Source: Wurfbainia villosa (Eukaryota; Streptophyta; Magnoliopsida; Zingiberales; Zingiberaceae). Taken from it: a DNA stretch of 64,000 nt. Positions 10,320-22,949 of this stretch are shown piece by piece. Each line of letters starts with the position of its first letter. The first letter of the stretch is position 1. The stretch is taken from assembly GCA_025175895.1 (NCBI GenBank), contig CM045993.1, forward strand, positions 47,000,621 through 47,064,620, written 5' to 3'. The notes beneath the pieces are model-generated. The model made no database searches. It saw only the letters and a list, made by a program, of their open reading frames with translations, and was not told the DNA's origin. The translations under genes and the position numbers were made by a program.

Positions 10320-11444
10320 CTAACCCTTGAGGATTGACTTGGGAACCCAATATAAATTCTTTTCAATAGGGTTCACCAAGTACACCTTTGGGATCCATTT
10401 CCTAGCTACCATGGTTGTTTTAGATTGTCCTCTAGCAAATAAACAATGGTAGACTTTCTCATTCTTTGATCCCTTATAACCTAAGTCCTTTTTGTTGAAA
10501 CTTGCTATTTGGCTCCCTATGATCATATTCAAGGTGTTGGAGCCAATTGTAAATTTCTCAAGGGCTTTGGTGAGGTATTCTACCTTTTCCCTTAAAATCC
10601 TATTTTCTTCTAAGCATGTATCATTACTACTAGAAGAAATACAATCATCATGTGAGCATGAATTTTTCAATTTTTTTTTCTAGATCCTTAATTTCATTTT
10701 GCATGTATTTGTTTTTCTTTTTCATTCTAAATAAGTTCTTAGTCAAGTTAGTAATCATTGAAATAACATCATGAGAGGGTAGTTTATTTACCTCACTTAT
10801 CCAATCTCCTTCTTCCGATTCCGTTGATGATGCTCCCCCTACACTTGAGCTCTCCTCCTCACTTTTGCTTGCTAAGACTCTTTCGGAGGAGGTGGAGGCT
10901 ATGTCATCAGTCCCTATGGGTGCTAGGTGCATGAAGATTTCTTCCTTCGATGTGGATGGGTCATTCCATGTGGCTTTCAAATTGTGAGCTTTTGACTTCC
11001 CTTTTTCTTTCTCCTTTGACTTCTTCTCTTCCTTCTTCTTACTTTCTTTCTTCTTATTATGCCTCTTCTTTTCTTCCTTGCTTTTGTTCAATAGTAGACA
11101 CTCATCCCTCATGTGTCCCTCTCCTTGGCAATTGTAGCATATGACTTTTCTTCTTCTCCTCTTATCATTAGACTAGTTAAATTTAAAATTTTTCAATGCA
11201 CGTCTTACCTTCCTTACCATATAAGCTTCTTCATTGCTATTCATTAATGAGGAAGATGAGTCATCATCCGATGAAGTGGGTGGAGTCTTTTTTTTCTTCT
11301 TTCCTTTGTCGGCCACTAATGCTACTCCCCTTGATTGCTTGATTCGATCTTCAACTATTCCTTCAAGCCTAGTTTCATGTAATTCTATGGTAGAAAAGAA
11401 TTCTTTTAGAGTACTTACCTCAAGATTCTTTGGGATGTAGAATC
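10320..11444 (-). pseudogene. E5 gag, 3' half
   Basis: Read on the minus strand from the E6 junction: FYIPKNLEVSTLKEFFSTIELHE, a short disordered stretch, the basic helix VRKVRRALKNFKFN, one intact CCHC zinc knuckle (CYNCQGEGHMRDEC), a long Lys/Glu-rich segment, an acidic Ser-rich segment, a predicted coiled coil (KNKYMQNEIKDLEKKIEKF) and a conserved C-terminus (LEKFTIGSNTLNMIIGSQ ... WIPKVYLVNP). The last part resembles the gag-pol linker of Maximus/SIRE-type copia elements. Breaks occur near 10650-10670 and 11113-11172. The 5' half is at 18244-18774. Confidence 0.82.
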
Positions 11445-11945
11445 TGTAGAGGATTCGTTGATCGCTAGAGGGGGGGGGGGTGAATAGCTCATTTCGATGC
11501 TCGATGGAATTCGTTTCGTGTTCGTCTATAAATCTCATTAGCACAGCAAAAATAGAAATAATAGCAATAACGAAAGATAAGGCAAACACAAATACACCAA
11601 TACACAAGTATATAATGTGGTTCGGAATCGAACGGTTCCTACTCCACGGATCGAGCTCAACGAGCTCTAGCGATGCGATCACACACCACTAATCAAGAAT
11701 AATTCCTTCTCGGAACAATCTGGAGGTGGAGAAACCTCGTACAAAGATTACACTAAGTAATACAAAGTAAAACAAGCAAATACAAAAGGAATACAATAAT
11801 CTATGCAAAGAAAAACTTTACAAATGCTCTTTTGAATGCTTGCTTGTTGATTGCTTGAACCGTGGTTGAAGACCCTGATTTGCAGTAGCAAATCGCCTCA
11901 AGAACGTCCAAGAAATCGCTACTAAAATCCCTTCCATCGAGCTCC

Positions 11946-11953
11946 TTTTATCC
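11946..11953 (-). promoter_or_regulatory. TATA-like box of E6 3' LTR
   Basis: Minus strand GATAAAAGG-type box; repeated at 17166-17173 in the 5' LTR. Confidence 0.5.
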
Positions 11954-12479
11954 TTCCGTGCGACCTGGATTTCCACTTGGCAATCAACTGCCGTAAGGCC
12001 CCAGTCGACTGCCAACACTGTTGTCGTGAGACAACGGCTCGATCCACGCTGGAAAAATTCCATCGGATCTGTTGGCAGTCGACTACCAGCGCCTGTAGCC
12101 GACTACCCAGTCGGCTACGGAGCGTTCTGTGCTTGCGGTCGAACCATCAGTCGACTGCTGTCTATGGAAGTCGATTGATCAACCCATCAGTCGATTGCTC
12201 CAATGAGTAGTTGACTGCCAGAGCCTTTTCATCCCTTAAACGGTAGTCGAACTCTAGTCGACTCACGACAGTCGAACCGGCCATATTGCCAGTCGACTGC
12301 CAACCTCAAACATGAGGTTTTAACCCAAGTATGGTTCCCCCATACTTGCTAGACCACCCTTAGCCTAGACCTAAGCCTTCTAGCCACCTCTGTCAGCCTC
12401 GCACCTATCGGATCCCTCCAAGTCATCCATGACTTGTTCATCCATTCTCTAGCCTTCAGGTGCTTCCATCAGCTATGTC

Positions 12480-12865
12480 ATGCTAATGGTGTCTACACCA
12501 CCAAGGCACATTGGACTTACGCTGCCAAGACTCCTCTTGGAATTTACGCCGTCAACCATTGGACTTATGCTGCCAAGACTTCACCCTTGGACTTTACGCC
12601 GCCAATATCAAAACCCTTGGACTTCTCAAATGCCAAGTACCCATGACTTGGACTTTCACCGCCAAGACTACACCCTTAGATTTATGTGACCAAGACTACA
12701 CTCTTGGACTCTCCAAATGGCAACCCATGTTGGACTTTTCCTTGCCAAGACCCATGCTTGGACTTTACATGCCAAGTACTCAAGACTTGGACTTTTCCTT
12801 GCGAAGACCCATGCTTGGACTTTACATGCCAAGTGCTCAAGACTTGGACTTTCCCTTGACATGGT
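12480..12865. repeat. CCAAG/CTTGG minisatellite in E6 U3
   Basis: Degenerate units of roughly 25-35 bp follow the pattern TGCCAAGAC, short spacer, CTTGGACTTT. The arms CCAAG and CTTGG can pair, so each unit may form a small hairpin. The array also appears at 17690-18035, 32160-32500, 37230-37560, 30890-31126 and 37664-37890, and on the other strand at 1300-1475 and 44175-44475. Confidence 0.82.
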
Positions 12866-13059
12866 CAACTCTAGCCAACCATCAAAATCCCCCTCGAGTC
12901 AAACTCGAGTCCGGTCAATCATGACGTAGGTCGATTGCACCAACAATCTCCTCAACACATTATCAGACATCAATGTCAAACCTTCATGTCAAACATCAAA
13001 ACATCTCTCAAGTCAAACTCGAGTCCGGTCAATTATGATCTGGGCCGATTGCACCAACA

Positions 13060-13075
13060 ATCTCTCCCTTTTTAA
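13060..13075 (-). other. E6 polypurine tract
   Basis: The minus strand reads TTAAAAAGGGAGAGAT directly before the 3' LTR. Confidence 0.78.
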
Positions 13076-14912
13076 TATTTGACAAAAACACATACCTTTG
13101 AGTTAGAACACTAACTCAAATCTTCTTACCAATTATCACAAATTGGTAATCCCATAAATTCCAAAACATTCTCCCCCAAACATTCCAAACATTCTTTTCC
13201 AAATATTCTCCCCCTTTTTGACTAACATCAAAAAGGTCTTCTCCAAGGAGGTCAATGTCTCACTCATGTCCCAATGAGATCTTACAATCTCCTCCTTGTT
13301 CCAAAAATACCTAGGATGCCTACAATGTTTCTAGTGATAAGTCTCATATCACTCAAGAGAGGCAATCCTATACACTCTCCCAATTTCCAAATTGGGTATC
13401 TCCAAAATCTATTTTCCCCCTCATGAGGAAAAATATCATCCATTATCCCATGATGAATACCTCCCCCTAAAGGCTTGCTCCCCCTTGACCATTGCACCAA
13501 CAATATCCTTGGGAAGTCCCTAAGCCAATAAGAATTCTAAACCATCAAAAATAAGGTTCAAAGTTCAACATTGAACTTTCCAACCCCCCTTAAATTTGAT
13601 ACATCACCCTAACAACTCTCTTAATTCATATCCAATGGATTTTCACCCTTTATAATGCTTTCCAAAGCATATCCTAGGGTTAGGAGTGGTTAGGGAACTT
13701 TACCGTAGTCGAAAACGGGCTAAACAACCTTGTTTTATCCTGAAATCAGCCTGGCAGTCGACTCTATCAGAGATCAGTCGACTGATAACTGAAAAATCAG
13801 AATTTCAGTTATCAAGAATGAAATTTAAAAATTCATAAATAATTATACGTATATCGAAAAATCATGAAAATTCATACGTATAATATTTATGACACATACA
13901 ATTGGTAAAAAATATTGGAAAAATATTTTATCCACAAAATATCGAAATTGATACAAAGTTCAAAAGTGAAGAAACACTTCAATGTTTTAGCTCACTTTGT
14001 ATCAACATCATCAATGATGATTGCTATCAAAAGATAGACGTCACCAAGGTTTTCTAAAGTGATCTTAAAATATTTTTGAAAATCTATATTGGATCATATT
14101 CCTTGGGCTTAATGTACATGACTTGTACACTAGCTTTCCTAATGATCCACCAATAACATAAGATGAGTTATAGTTCATCTAGATGCAAAAACTATGCACC
14201 TTGAACTTAACTCATATCCTATCATCTCACATGTATCTAGGGTGTATAAATACACATACATGTCAATGCGATGTGAGATGTGAGTTTTGTTCTCCTAATA
14301 TAGGGCCTAATGCATTTTCTTAGGCAACACTACTTGATTCCCTTATAAATGAGACTCCAAGTCATGCCATTATCCTTAAATCAATTTTAATCAAATTAAA
14401 TGCATGAATGATCATGACATAAATGATAGCAAAATTAAGCATGGCCAATGATTATGATATCATGACATATGATGTAATCTAAAAACACATGACGTTAAAC
14501 CTTAATCCTAAACATGATCATGACATATTAAATGGTTAAAAATAAATATGATGTCATGGCATGTTATATGACTATCAAGGCATGACAAATAAAAGGTATA
14601 GGTATAAGAATACCTAAATTTTAATATTAGTTGCCATTTGATATAATTAAGTATATTTTGCCATATTATCACTTTTCTCCCAAATGTGCCAAAAATCCAA
14701 AATGACACACTATAACCTCTAAACCTAAATTGTGCCAATTTAATTGATTTTTCATAATCCCAAAAATGTATTGGCACGTCCTAAAATCTTTTAGAATTAA
14801 AAATCAAATCTATTTCCAAGGTATCCATAATCTTGAAAATTACCTAAAGTGCCACCTTTACCATGGTTAGGTTAGCTACCCTTCCAATCAAGGTTGACAC
14901 ACCCTAACCCAT
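13076..14912 (-). other. E6 spacer between gag and PPT, no coding domain
   Basis: This 1.84-kb AT-rich stretch has no recognisable domain. It aligns along much of its length with the E11 spacer (32608-34380), for example GTAGTCGAAAACGGGCTAAAC and CCAAGGTTTTCTAAA. Shared features are a palindrome pair near 13760-13790 and the CATCTCAC stem-loop. Conservation without an ORF suggests cis-acting RNA function or recent common descent. Confidence 0.7.
14223..14280. other. conserved spacer stem-loop, E6 copy
   Basis: CATCTCAC (14223-14230) and GTGAGATG (14273-14280). The loop holds a second inverted repeat (ACATGTA...TACATGT) around TGTATAAATACACA, so the whole could fold as an extended hairpin. 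Confidence 0.7.
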
Positions 14913-16613
14913 TTAGCGTGAATCGATCACGCTCCTAGGAACCCAAAACCTATTTGAGCTCCTTGGGATTAGGTATTCCTTAGGGATAACCTCCCTAGAT
15001 ACCTTCCTAATGACCCTTCTAGGCTTGTTATCCTTGGTCATTTGGGTTTTGCTTAGGTTCACTCTAGGGGTGACTCGCCTTGTAACCTTCTTAGTGGCTT
15101 CCCTAGGTTTCCTTGAAACCTTAGTCACTAGGCACATTCCTTGGTTACCCTTAGGGATGACTTCTCTAGTAACCTTGGTCTTCCTAGACCTAGTTTGTGT
15201 TCCATAATCAAATGGAACACTATGATAAGTCACCTTAGGCTTAGGTTTGTGACTCAAACCTTTCTTGCCCTTGGTTGACTCTTGTCTCTTAGGCCTAGGT
15301 GTTGACTTTTAGATCTGACCATTTGACCCTTTTATTTGATTTTGCATAATCCTAAGGGTCTTCTCTAATTTTTCAAGTCTTGACCTCAAGACTTGATTTT
15401 CCAACTCTAATTGCCCAATTTTTGAATTTTGATTTAAACTTTGGGCATTGTTCTTTTTAGGCATATGCCTAGTCCATTTGGGGTTAAAACCTAGGTGGTC
15501 TTCAATTTTTCTAATAGATTCCCTAGGTAAGGTTTTTCTAGGGACATTAGTCCCAAATTTCTCCTTATTTTCAAAGTGAATATTCTTAGCTCCTAGGCAA
15601 AAATATTTGTTAATCCTAGCATGCTTTTCATGAGTAATAGCAAGTGAATTGAAATTCCTAGCATGCCTTTGCCTTATAACTAAAGAAGTAGCATTATTTA
15701 ATTTTATCTTAGGGATTGTCTTAGAGACTTCCCCTATATGTGTTGCTCCTTCTTGTCCCTTCTTCTTCCCCATAGGGCATTGACTCCTATAATGCCCCTT
15801 TTGGTGACACTTGAAGCACACCACGTGCTCCTTGCTTTTAATTGTCGGGGCTCCGGCTTCCTTTGACTTCTCTTGACTTGTAGGTGTCGGTGGAGTCTTT
15901 TTTACTCTTTTTGGACACTTACTTTTATAGTGCCCATTTTCTCTACACTCAAAATATATTATATACATTTTATTATTAACATATATGTTTGAGTTACCTT
16001 GGTCTGTGGTGGAAGCCTCTTGAGCTTGTTCATCTTCTTGACTGGAGGTTGATGGTTCCTCTTGAGGTTGCTCCGGTGTAGATGCTCTAATCTCCTCCCC
16101 CTCAATTCTAGAGGTGGAGGCTTCTCCTACTTCTTCCTCTTCTTCAACCGATCCCGATCTGGATGTTGATTCTCCATCAACTTCTAAATCATCACTTTCT
16201 TGTGATGAGGATGATGTGCTCTCTTCTTCGGTCTCCTCCTCCAACTGAGCCGATGAGCACTCTTGTTCTTTGGGCTCCTCATGGAATCTTGCCAACTTGC
16301 TCCATAGCTCCTTGACATCTATGTAATCTCCTAGCCTAGAAAAAACATCATTAGGTATCAAATCTTCTAAAAGTTTTGTTACCTTGACTTTAGTTTTGAA
16401 CTTGAGATGTTGCTCCTGTGTCAACTTCTTCAACTTCAAGACATTTCCCTTCTTATCTCTAGGAGGTTCAAAGCCTTCCATGATGATGAACCAATCTTCT
16501 ATGTCCATCATCAAGAAGTTCTCCATTCTTGCCCTCCATGCCAAGAAATCTTCTTGGTCGTATGATGGCGGTGTGTTTATGTCCCATCCTAGTTTCTCTT
16601 GAAATTCCATCAT
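14913..16613 (-). pseudogene. E6 gag, open except for one in-frame stop
   Basis: The frame starts at ATG 16613 (MMEFQEKLGWDIN) and stays open for 434 codons to a TAA at 15309-15311. It then continues in the same frame to a stop at 14913, 566 codons in all. N-terminal DUF4219/UBN2-type segment, acidic Ser/Glu-rich middle (about residues 120-210), and two zinc knuckles about 33 residues apart. The first has lost its first Cys (YFECRENGHYKSKC); the second is intact (CFKCHQKGHYRSQC). A coiled coil (QLELENQVLRSRLEKLEKTL) precedes a basic tail ending FWVPRSVIDSR. E11 lacks this stop, so it is a private mutation. Confidence 0.85.
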
Positions 16614-16662
16614 CTTCCTCTAGTGGTTTGCTCCCGGTGGTTAGTCCATAGAAAAGCTCCTA

Positions 16663-16674
16663 GCTCTGATACCA
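16663..16674 (-). other. E6 primer-binding site
   Basis: Minus strand TGGTATCAGAGC, complementary to initiator tRNA-Met, two bases from the 5' LTR. Confidence 0.9.
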
Positions 16675-16676
16675 AT

Positions 16677-18243
16677 TGTAGATGATTCATTGACCGCTAA
16701 AGGGGGGGGGGTGAATAGCTCGTTTCGATGCTTGATGGAATTCATTTCGTGTTCATCTACAAATCTTATTAGTGCAGTGGAAATAGAAATAATAGCAATA
16801 ACGAAAGCGAAGGCAAACACAAATACACCAATACACAAGTATGTAACGTGGTTTGGAACCGAACGGTTCCTACTCCACGGATCGAGCTCTAGTGATGCGA
16901 TCACACACCACTAATTGAGAATAACTCCTTTTCGGAACAATCCATAGGTGGAGAAATCTCGTACAAAGATTACACTAAGTAATACAAAGTAAAACAAGCA
17001 AATACAAAAGGAATACAACAATCTATGCAAAGAAAAACTTTACAAATGCTCTTTTGAATGCTTGCTTGTTGATCGCTTGAACCATGGTTGAAGACCCTGA
17101 TTTGCAGCAGCAAATCGCCTCAAGAACGTCCAAGCAATTTCTGCTAAAATCCCTCCCATCGAGCTCCTTTTATCCTTCTGCGCGACTTGGATTTCCGCCT
17201 GGCAGTCGACTGCTAACACTGTTGTCATGAGACAATAGCTCGATCTACGCTGGAAAAATTCCAATGGATCTCTTGGCGCCGATCGCCCGATTACCCTATA
17301 ACCGACGCCAATCGGCTATGGAGCATTCTGCTCATGATCGAACTATCGATCATTGCCGCCCATGGCAGCTTGGATCGATCAGCCCATTAGTCGACTACTC
17401 CAATGAGCAGTCGACTGCTAGAGGCTTTTCAACCCTTAAACGATAGTCAAACTCTAGTCGACTCACGGTAGTCGAACCGGCTATATTGCCAGTCGATTGC
17501 CAACCTCAAACATGAGGTTTTAACCCAAGTATGGTTCCTCCATACTTGCTAGACCACCCTTAGCCTAGACCTAAGCATTTTAGCCACCTCCGTCAGCCTC
17601 ATGCCTATCGGATCCCTCCAAGTCATCCATGACTTGTTCATCCATGCTCTAGCCTTCAGGTGCTTCCATCGGCTATATCATGCTAACGGTGTCTACACCG
17701 CCAAGGCACATTGGACTTACGCTACTAAGACTCCGCTTAAACTTTACGCCGCCAACCATTGGACTTATGATACCAAGACTTCACCCTTGGACTTTACGCC
17801 GCAATATCAAACCCCTTGGACTTCTCAAATGCCAAGTACCCATGACTTGAACTTTCACCGCCAAGACTACACCCTTGGACTTTCCAAATGCCAACCCATT
17901 TTGGACTTTTCCTTGCCAAGTCCCATGCTTGGACTTTACATGCCAAGTACTCAAGACTTGGACTTTTCCTTGCCAAGACCCATGCTTGGAATTTACATGC
18001 CAAGTGCTCAAGACTTGAACTTTCCCTTGACATGGTCAACTCCAGCCAACCATCAAAATCCCTCTCGAGTCAAACTCGAGTCCGGTCAATCATGACCCGG
18101 GTTAATTGCACCAACAATCTCCCCAACACATTATCAAACATCAATGTCAAATATCAATGTCAAACCTTCATGTCAAACATCAAAACATCTCTCGAGTCAA
18201 ACTCGAGTTCGGTCAATCGTGACCTGGGCCGATTGCACCAACA
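16677..18243 (-). repeat. E6 5' LTR
   Basis: TGTAGATGATTCATTGACC to ...GATTGCACCAACA, colinear with the 3' LTR, with many single-base differences and several small indels. The palindrome cluster (17200-17490) is partly replaced by GATCG-rich sequence near 17280-17375. TATA-like box at 17166-17173. The terminal duplication is present as in the 3' LTR. Confidence 0.9.
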
Positions 18244-18774
18244 GAATCTACATGGAGCTCCATTTTGATGATCTGGGGAATGCATCTATTGCCTTCATGA
18301 TCATATCCCTATTGGAGAGCTTCTCCCCTACACTTGACAATCCATTAATTATTTCCTTAAATCTTGAGTGTAGAGATAATACTTTTTCTCCTTTTTCTAG
18401 TTTGATATTGTTAAGTTGAGAGCAGAGAAGGTCCCTTCTAGCTAGCTTGGCTTCGAATGTGCTTCATGAAGCTCCACTAGCTTTTCCCATATTTCTTTGG
18501 CGCTAGAGCACTCGCCAATCCTATTAATCTCTTGTTGAGGTAGCACATTGTAGAGATGGTGTTTTGTTTTTGAATTCGCTAAGTGCTCCTCTCTTTGCTT
18601 CTTTGTCCATCTTGATTTCTCTAGTAGTCTCCCTTCTTCATCCCTAGGAACTTCGAAACAGTTTTTCATAATAATCATTATTTCAAAATCCATTTCCAAG
18701 AATACCTCCATTCTCTTCTTCCACCAAGAGAAGTCGCCTTCGAATTTGGGTGGATGGATGTTGGAGTCGGCCAT
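18244..18774 (-). pseudogene. E5 gag, 5' half
   Basis: ATG at 18774 opens MADSNIHPPKFEGDFSWWKKRMEVFLEMDFE, then KKQREEHLANSKTKHHLYNVLPQQEINRIG and KEIWEKLVELHE, the N-terminal UBN2-type region. A frameshift after about 110 codons is followed by NGLSSVGEKLSNRD-like sequence up to the E6 junction. It is clearly homologous to the N-terminal region of E14 gag, which has the same KKQREEHLANSKxKHHL and NVLPQQEINRIG blocks. Confidence 0.85.
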
Positions 18775-18817
18775 TTCATTGATTGTTGTGGCAGCGAGTC
18801 TGGTGATAATCTCCTCA

Positions 18818-18828
18818 CTCTGATACCA
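18818..18828 (-). other. E5 primer-binding site
   Basis: Minus strand TGGTATCAGAG, eleven bases complementary to initiator tRNA-Met; the twelfth is changed. The 5' LTR starts at 18831 (TGTTGGAGGATCG). Confidence 0.85.
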
Positions 18829-18830
18829 CT

Positions 18831-19052
18831 TGTTGGAGGATCGTGGCCCAGCTAGAAGGGAGGGTTGAATAGCCTTTCGTGTACGATGGACTTCGTTCGT
18901 CTTAATCGTCTAAGATAATCGTTAGTACAATGGAATATAGATAATAAAAATGCTAAAGAAAAGACAATTAAGCTAATACAAAAGTAAAGAAGAAGCAAAT
19001 TCTAACAAGACGATGTAACGTGATTCATGACCCTTGCCGCTAGTCCACGGAC
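18831..19052 (-). repeat. E5 5' LTR, U5 end piece
   Basis: Matches 7870 onward of the 3' LTR. E7 is inserted after GTCCACGGAC; the rest continues at 27069. Confidence 0.85.
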
Positions 19053-20125
19053 TATTGGATCGATATGAGTGCTAGAGGGGGGGGGGGGTGAATAGCGCAA
19101 AATAATTTTTCATTCGTTCGTCAATTCGATAAGCAATAAGAGTAAAGTGCAGCAGAAAGTAAAGTAAGACAAATGCAATTTTTACTTGGTTCACAGCTTT
19201 CCGGCTGCTAATCTAAGGCCCTAACGGTCCTAGACCATGTACGGAGGGTAAATCACTAAAATACTTCTCCTCGTTGGAGGTAGGAGTAAGCGAGTACAAG
19301 AAATAGCAAAGACTCGAGATAGAGGGACACTCCCCCTCTCCTCGTTGCGATTAAAGCTCTGATAAAGGTAAAGTTTACAAGATTTGAAATGAACTTAAAA
19401 TAAAGTTTTTACCGATGACCTAAGAGATGGAATTTGAGCCCAGATTGTCGTCATTTCGGCAGTGCTTCATCGTCGTAGAGTAGCGGCATTGCGGGAGCAA
19501 TTGAGAGCACTTGGGATTGATGAAATGGTGAAGAATGACCCTTCTTTTATAGCCTTGAGAAACCCTAATCGTTCAGATCTTGATCCTATCACCAAAGCCA
19601 CCTCACCCTTGAAGAAAGGGATGAGTTTTTGACTCTCCTCGAAGCTATAATTTGACCATAAGTCAACTGCTCAACCCTAGCAGTCGACAGATATAGGCAG
19701 CAGTTGATTGCCAACAGTCGGCAGTCGACTATTGCTAGGGTTTCCAGTTGCAATGAAGAGTTAGCTCAAAAATGCAGTTAATATAAGTAAATTTGATGGC
19801 CATTTACCATTCGATCTTGACTTAGACCTTCCATGGGAAGTCTTGGTTGGATTATCTCCTAAGGACGTCCCCGTATGGAGGACACAACCTTACTTACGCC
19901 CACTCACACGAGCTTACCTCAATCTTTTACCTTTGAAGCTTCACTTTCGATCTCCACCTGATTTCTTCGGCTCCCTCCGAAGTCCTTCGGGTGTCACCGA
20001 CCTTCGGCTTAGCTTAGCATTCCTACAAACTTGATTTAGCTCGTGAGATAACGATGTGAACTTAACTTTGTATCTTTGCCATAATCAAAACACAGGTTTG
20101 ATTATCTGGTGCCCCTGCACCAACA
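19053..20125 (-). repeat. E7 3' LTR
   Basis: 1073 bp with poly-G motif (12 Gs near 19077-19088), CCAAGGCCCTAA-like R/U5, TATA box, a small group of GTCGAC/GTTGAC palindromes (19660-19735) and U3 ending GTGCCCCTGCACCAACA. The GC-richer U3 sequence GACGTCCCCGTATGGAGGAC is conserved in all family I LTRs. Confidence 0.9.
19544..19551 (-). promoter_or_regulatory. TATA-like box of E7 3' LTR
   Basis: Minus strand TATAAAAG; same at 26518-26525 in the 5' LTR. Confidence 0.55.
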
Positions 20126-20141
20126 ATCTCCCCCTTTTTGA
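20126..20141 (-). other. E7 polypurine tract
   Basis: Minus strand CAAAAAGGGGGAGAT directly before the 3' LTR. Confidence 0.82.
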
Positions 20142-21339
20142 TCTATGGCAAACCAACATAAAGTTAAGGGAAATTTAAATCATGAAAATAAGTAAAGTAA
20201 ATGATAAACTCACTTAAAAGAACTCCCCCTTAACCCAGGTGAGTTTTGAAAGAAATACTTTAATTTTTTTAAATTTAAATTTTGTGGTACTCCCTCTTAA
20301 CTTACGCTATTCTCCCCCTTTTTCCATGAATCAAAAATAAGGTCGGGGGGGGGGGGTTTATAAAAAATAAAGGGTTTTAAAATGAATAATATTATAGCAT
20401 GCATAAAAAAGTGAGTATGAGTCCAAGCATGCATCTCGAATTAGTTTAAGTAAATTGGTTCGAGGTATATCCCTCTGCACCAACAATAAGTTTTTGAAAC
20501 TTAGCTTTGATTTTCAAAATACTTATAAGCTAATTTTCAAGAATAATTTTAAAGATTTATAACCCTTAGGGTTAGTTTTCTCTCCCCCTTAGTCAAGTAT
20601 ATGAACTATAAGAGAGTTTGGGGGCGCTAAACTTTGACCTAGAGAGTTTTATAGTTAAAATTGGTCGATTATAATTATTCATTTAAGCGTAATAGTTAAA
20701 AAAATAGATGGCTTTTGAAAAAAGTTATGTATATTATAATTATTCCTTAATCATCTCACCCATTCTCTGTGTCTTAGAATTTGTTCGCCTTATATATTTT
20801 GTGAGATGATTTGAACTTAATTAAAGCTAGTCAACCTTGGGTTAGATTCGGATTTAACTCTAAGCTCGTCAAGTCACATTTTCGAGAAATTGACTTCCAA
20901 GTCGTGGCGAGGCACAGGGGCCTTCTTTGATCGGAACAACGACCACTTTCTTAGACAAAGCCAAGTTCAAGAAAATGATAACTTGAGTCACTTAAGACTA
21001 CTTCCTGGTCTAACTAGTTTAGGATACGACGAGGTAGCTTCAGCTAGTTCCACTTAGTCGAGTGCATCGAGCTAGATACACCTTTTCTAACTTGAACACA
21101 CAGGACTTCGTTTCCCTAGCGTACTATCATCTTGTCGCGTCCTGATACTATGTTATCAAGAGTTAACTAACTACTTATCCTATCTAGCCATTCTAAAAAG
21201 TAAAATAAAAGTTTGATCATGCTAATTTATTGGGTATACTATTTTGGTATTAGCTCCCTCTGGATCATTGAACCAATATTGTCTATTCAAGTAATGAACT
21301 TGATCTTGGGGAATCCAATACCTATTAGTCCTTATATGT
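20142..21339 (-). other. E7 spacer between gag and PPT, no coding domain
   Basis: AT-rich, with a 13-G run near 20344 and CTCCCCCTT motifs. From about 20820 to 21240 it is very similar to E15 (51290-51720), including AGGCACAGGGGCCTTCTTTG and GGATACGACGAGGTAGCTTC. No open frame is shared, so the conserved block is probably non-coding. The conserved stem-loop is at 20752-20808. Confidence 0.7.
20752..20808. other. conserved spacer stem-loop, E7 copy
   Basis: CATCTCAC (20752-20759) and GTGAGATG (20801-20808), perfect 8-bp arms. Confidence 0.7.
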
Positions 21340-22949
21340 GAATTTAAGAGAGTCTTTGGGACCCAAGCTTAGACTCATTGATGACTACGATTTACAATAG
21401 ACATATATGATCTATTCTTAGTATTTGGACTAAACCCAAGTCCGACTCTGTTATACACAGCTCTCTGAGTTTCAAGAAGTCGGTTAAGATTCTTGGACCC
21501 CATTGAGAACTTGTCCAATCGAGACTCGAGCTCTTGGACTTGTCCTTTCAAGAGGGGTTCTCTTCTTCGAGTTTCTCAACTCAATTGAGTCCTCTCAAAC
21601 TCGACTAGTCGAAGAGGTCAGAGTGGCCTCTTGCTTGAGGGTTTCAACCTCCTCAAGAAAGGACTCGACCCTAAACTCGAACTTAGCTAATTTCTTAGTT
21701 AGCATTTTAATTGTATGATAAAGCATACTAATTAAAGAACGGCTAACCTTGACTTTCTCTTTTGGCCTGGCTTTGAGTCTCTTCTCGAAGTAGTCTTCGG
21801 GGTCAGAGTCGGAGTTGTAGTTGGATTCGTACTCGGCTTCGGACTCTGACTCGGACTCTTCTAGTCTTACTATGTATGCTCTGCCGACGCCTTCTTCTTC
21901 GTTGTCCCAAGTTGCACGAAAGACTTTCTTTGCTCCCTTTTGCTTTGATTTGAATTGCACCCTATTTTTGTTCTTTGATAGCTCTCTTTCTTTTCAAACA
22001 ATCCTCCGCACCATGTTCACTATCGTAGCCTCCTCTTCGGATTTGGACTCGGATTCGCCTTTAGGTTAGGATACATCTTCTTGCTCGGGAGGTGGCATTA
22101 AGTGCATACGTTATAAGGTCTTGGTTTTTGACCTTTTGTCCGATGGAGTGCAGGCTGTTGACAATGTCTTGTATACGAGCGTGTAGTTGTGTTGCCATCT
22201 CATATTCCTGCATCTTAAGGTTATATAACTTATTGAAAAGTAAGTCGTGTTTACACACCTTCGCGTCGTCGGTTCCTTCGTGTAGTTCTACGAGTTTGTT
22301 CCATAGATCTTTTGCACTTATGAAGGGGCTGATGCAGTTTAGCTCCTCTTTGGACAAGCCACATTGAAGGATTTGGGTCGCCTTTGTAACGCCCGTAAAA
22401 TTTCTAGCAATTTTACAAGAATTTTTGGCATGATTATAATGGGCTTTATGTGGTCTCTTTCAAAAATAAAAGAAAAGGAGCCAAAAAGGATGCAAGGCCT
22501 AGGAATTGAATCCCAAACCTCTAGAGATAGCTAAGCCCTAAAGATGCATCCAATAACCAGAAGCCCAGCAGGGTTGTACTATTAGAGGAATATGGGAAAT
22601 TATAGTTAGGGGTATGGGAGACTAAGGGACTCTTCAAGTGAATAAATAGGGGGAATGAGGAGACATGAGTAACCAAATTGCTTTTCTCTCCTTCTCATCT
22701 TCTTCCTCACTGAAATCCATTCCTCTCCCTTTTCATCCTTTGTCCGAAACCTATCCAAGCAAGAGGAAGGCTAAGTTGGCATCCCTTAGGTTATCTTCCA
22801 ACCAAAAAGCAAAGAGAAGGATGTAAGTATCCCCCTCACCTGCGTACAAGTAGTTTTCGATTGATGTATTTGTGTTAATCCTCTTGAAACCATTCGGCCA
22901 AGACCTTGTTTGAGTTTTTCCATGAAGATTCATGCCATATCTTGTATGA

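Larger units (their letters stand above)
11445..13059 (-). repeat. E6 3' LTR
   Basis: Plus-strand ends are TGTAGAGGATTCG and ...GATTGCACCAACA, followed by a PPT complement. From U5 to U3 it has the poly-G motif (G run at 11470-11480), TATA box (11946-11953), GTCGAC palindromes (11975-12300) and a CCAAG/CTTGG minisatellite (12480-12865). The last 110 bp repeat the preceding sequence: the phrase ending GATTGCACCAACA occurs at 12945 and again at 13059. The 5' LTR has the same duplication, so it predates insertion. Confidence 0.9.
11445..18243 (-). mobile_element. E6: complete gag-only LTR retrotransposon (family III)
   Basis: A perfect GAATC duplication flanks it (11440-11444 and 18244-18248). 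Order on the minus strand: 5' LTR 16677-18243, PBS 16663-16674, gag 14913-16613, 1.85-kb spacer, PPT, 3' LTR 11445-13059. The internal region is only 3.6 kb and lacks protease, integrase, RT and RNase H. It interrupts the gag of E5. E11 is the other member of this family here. Confidence 0.93.
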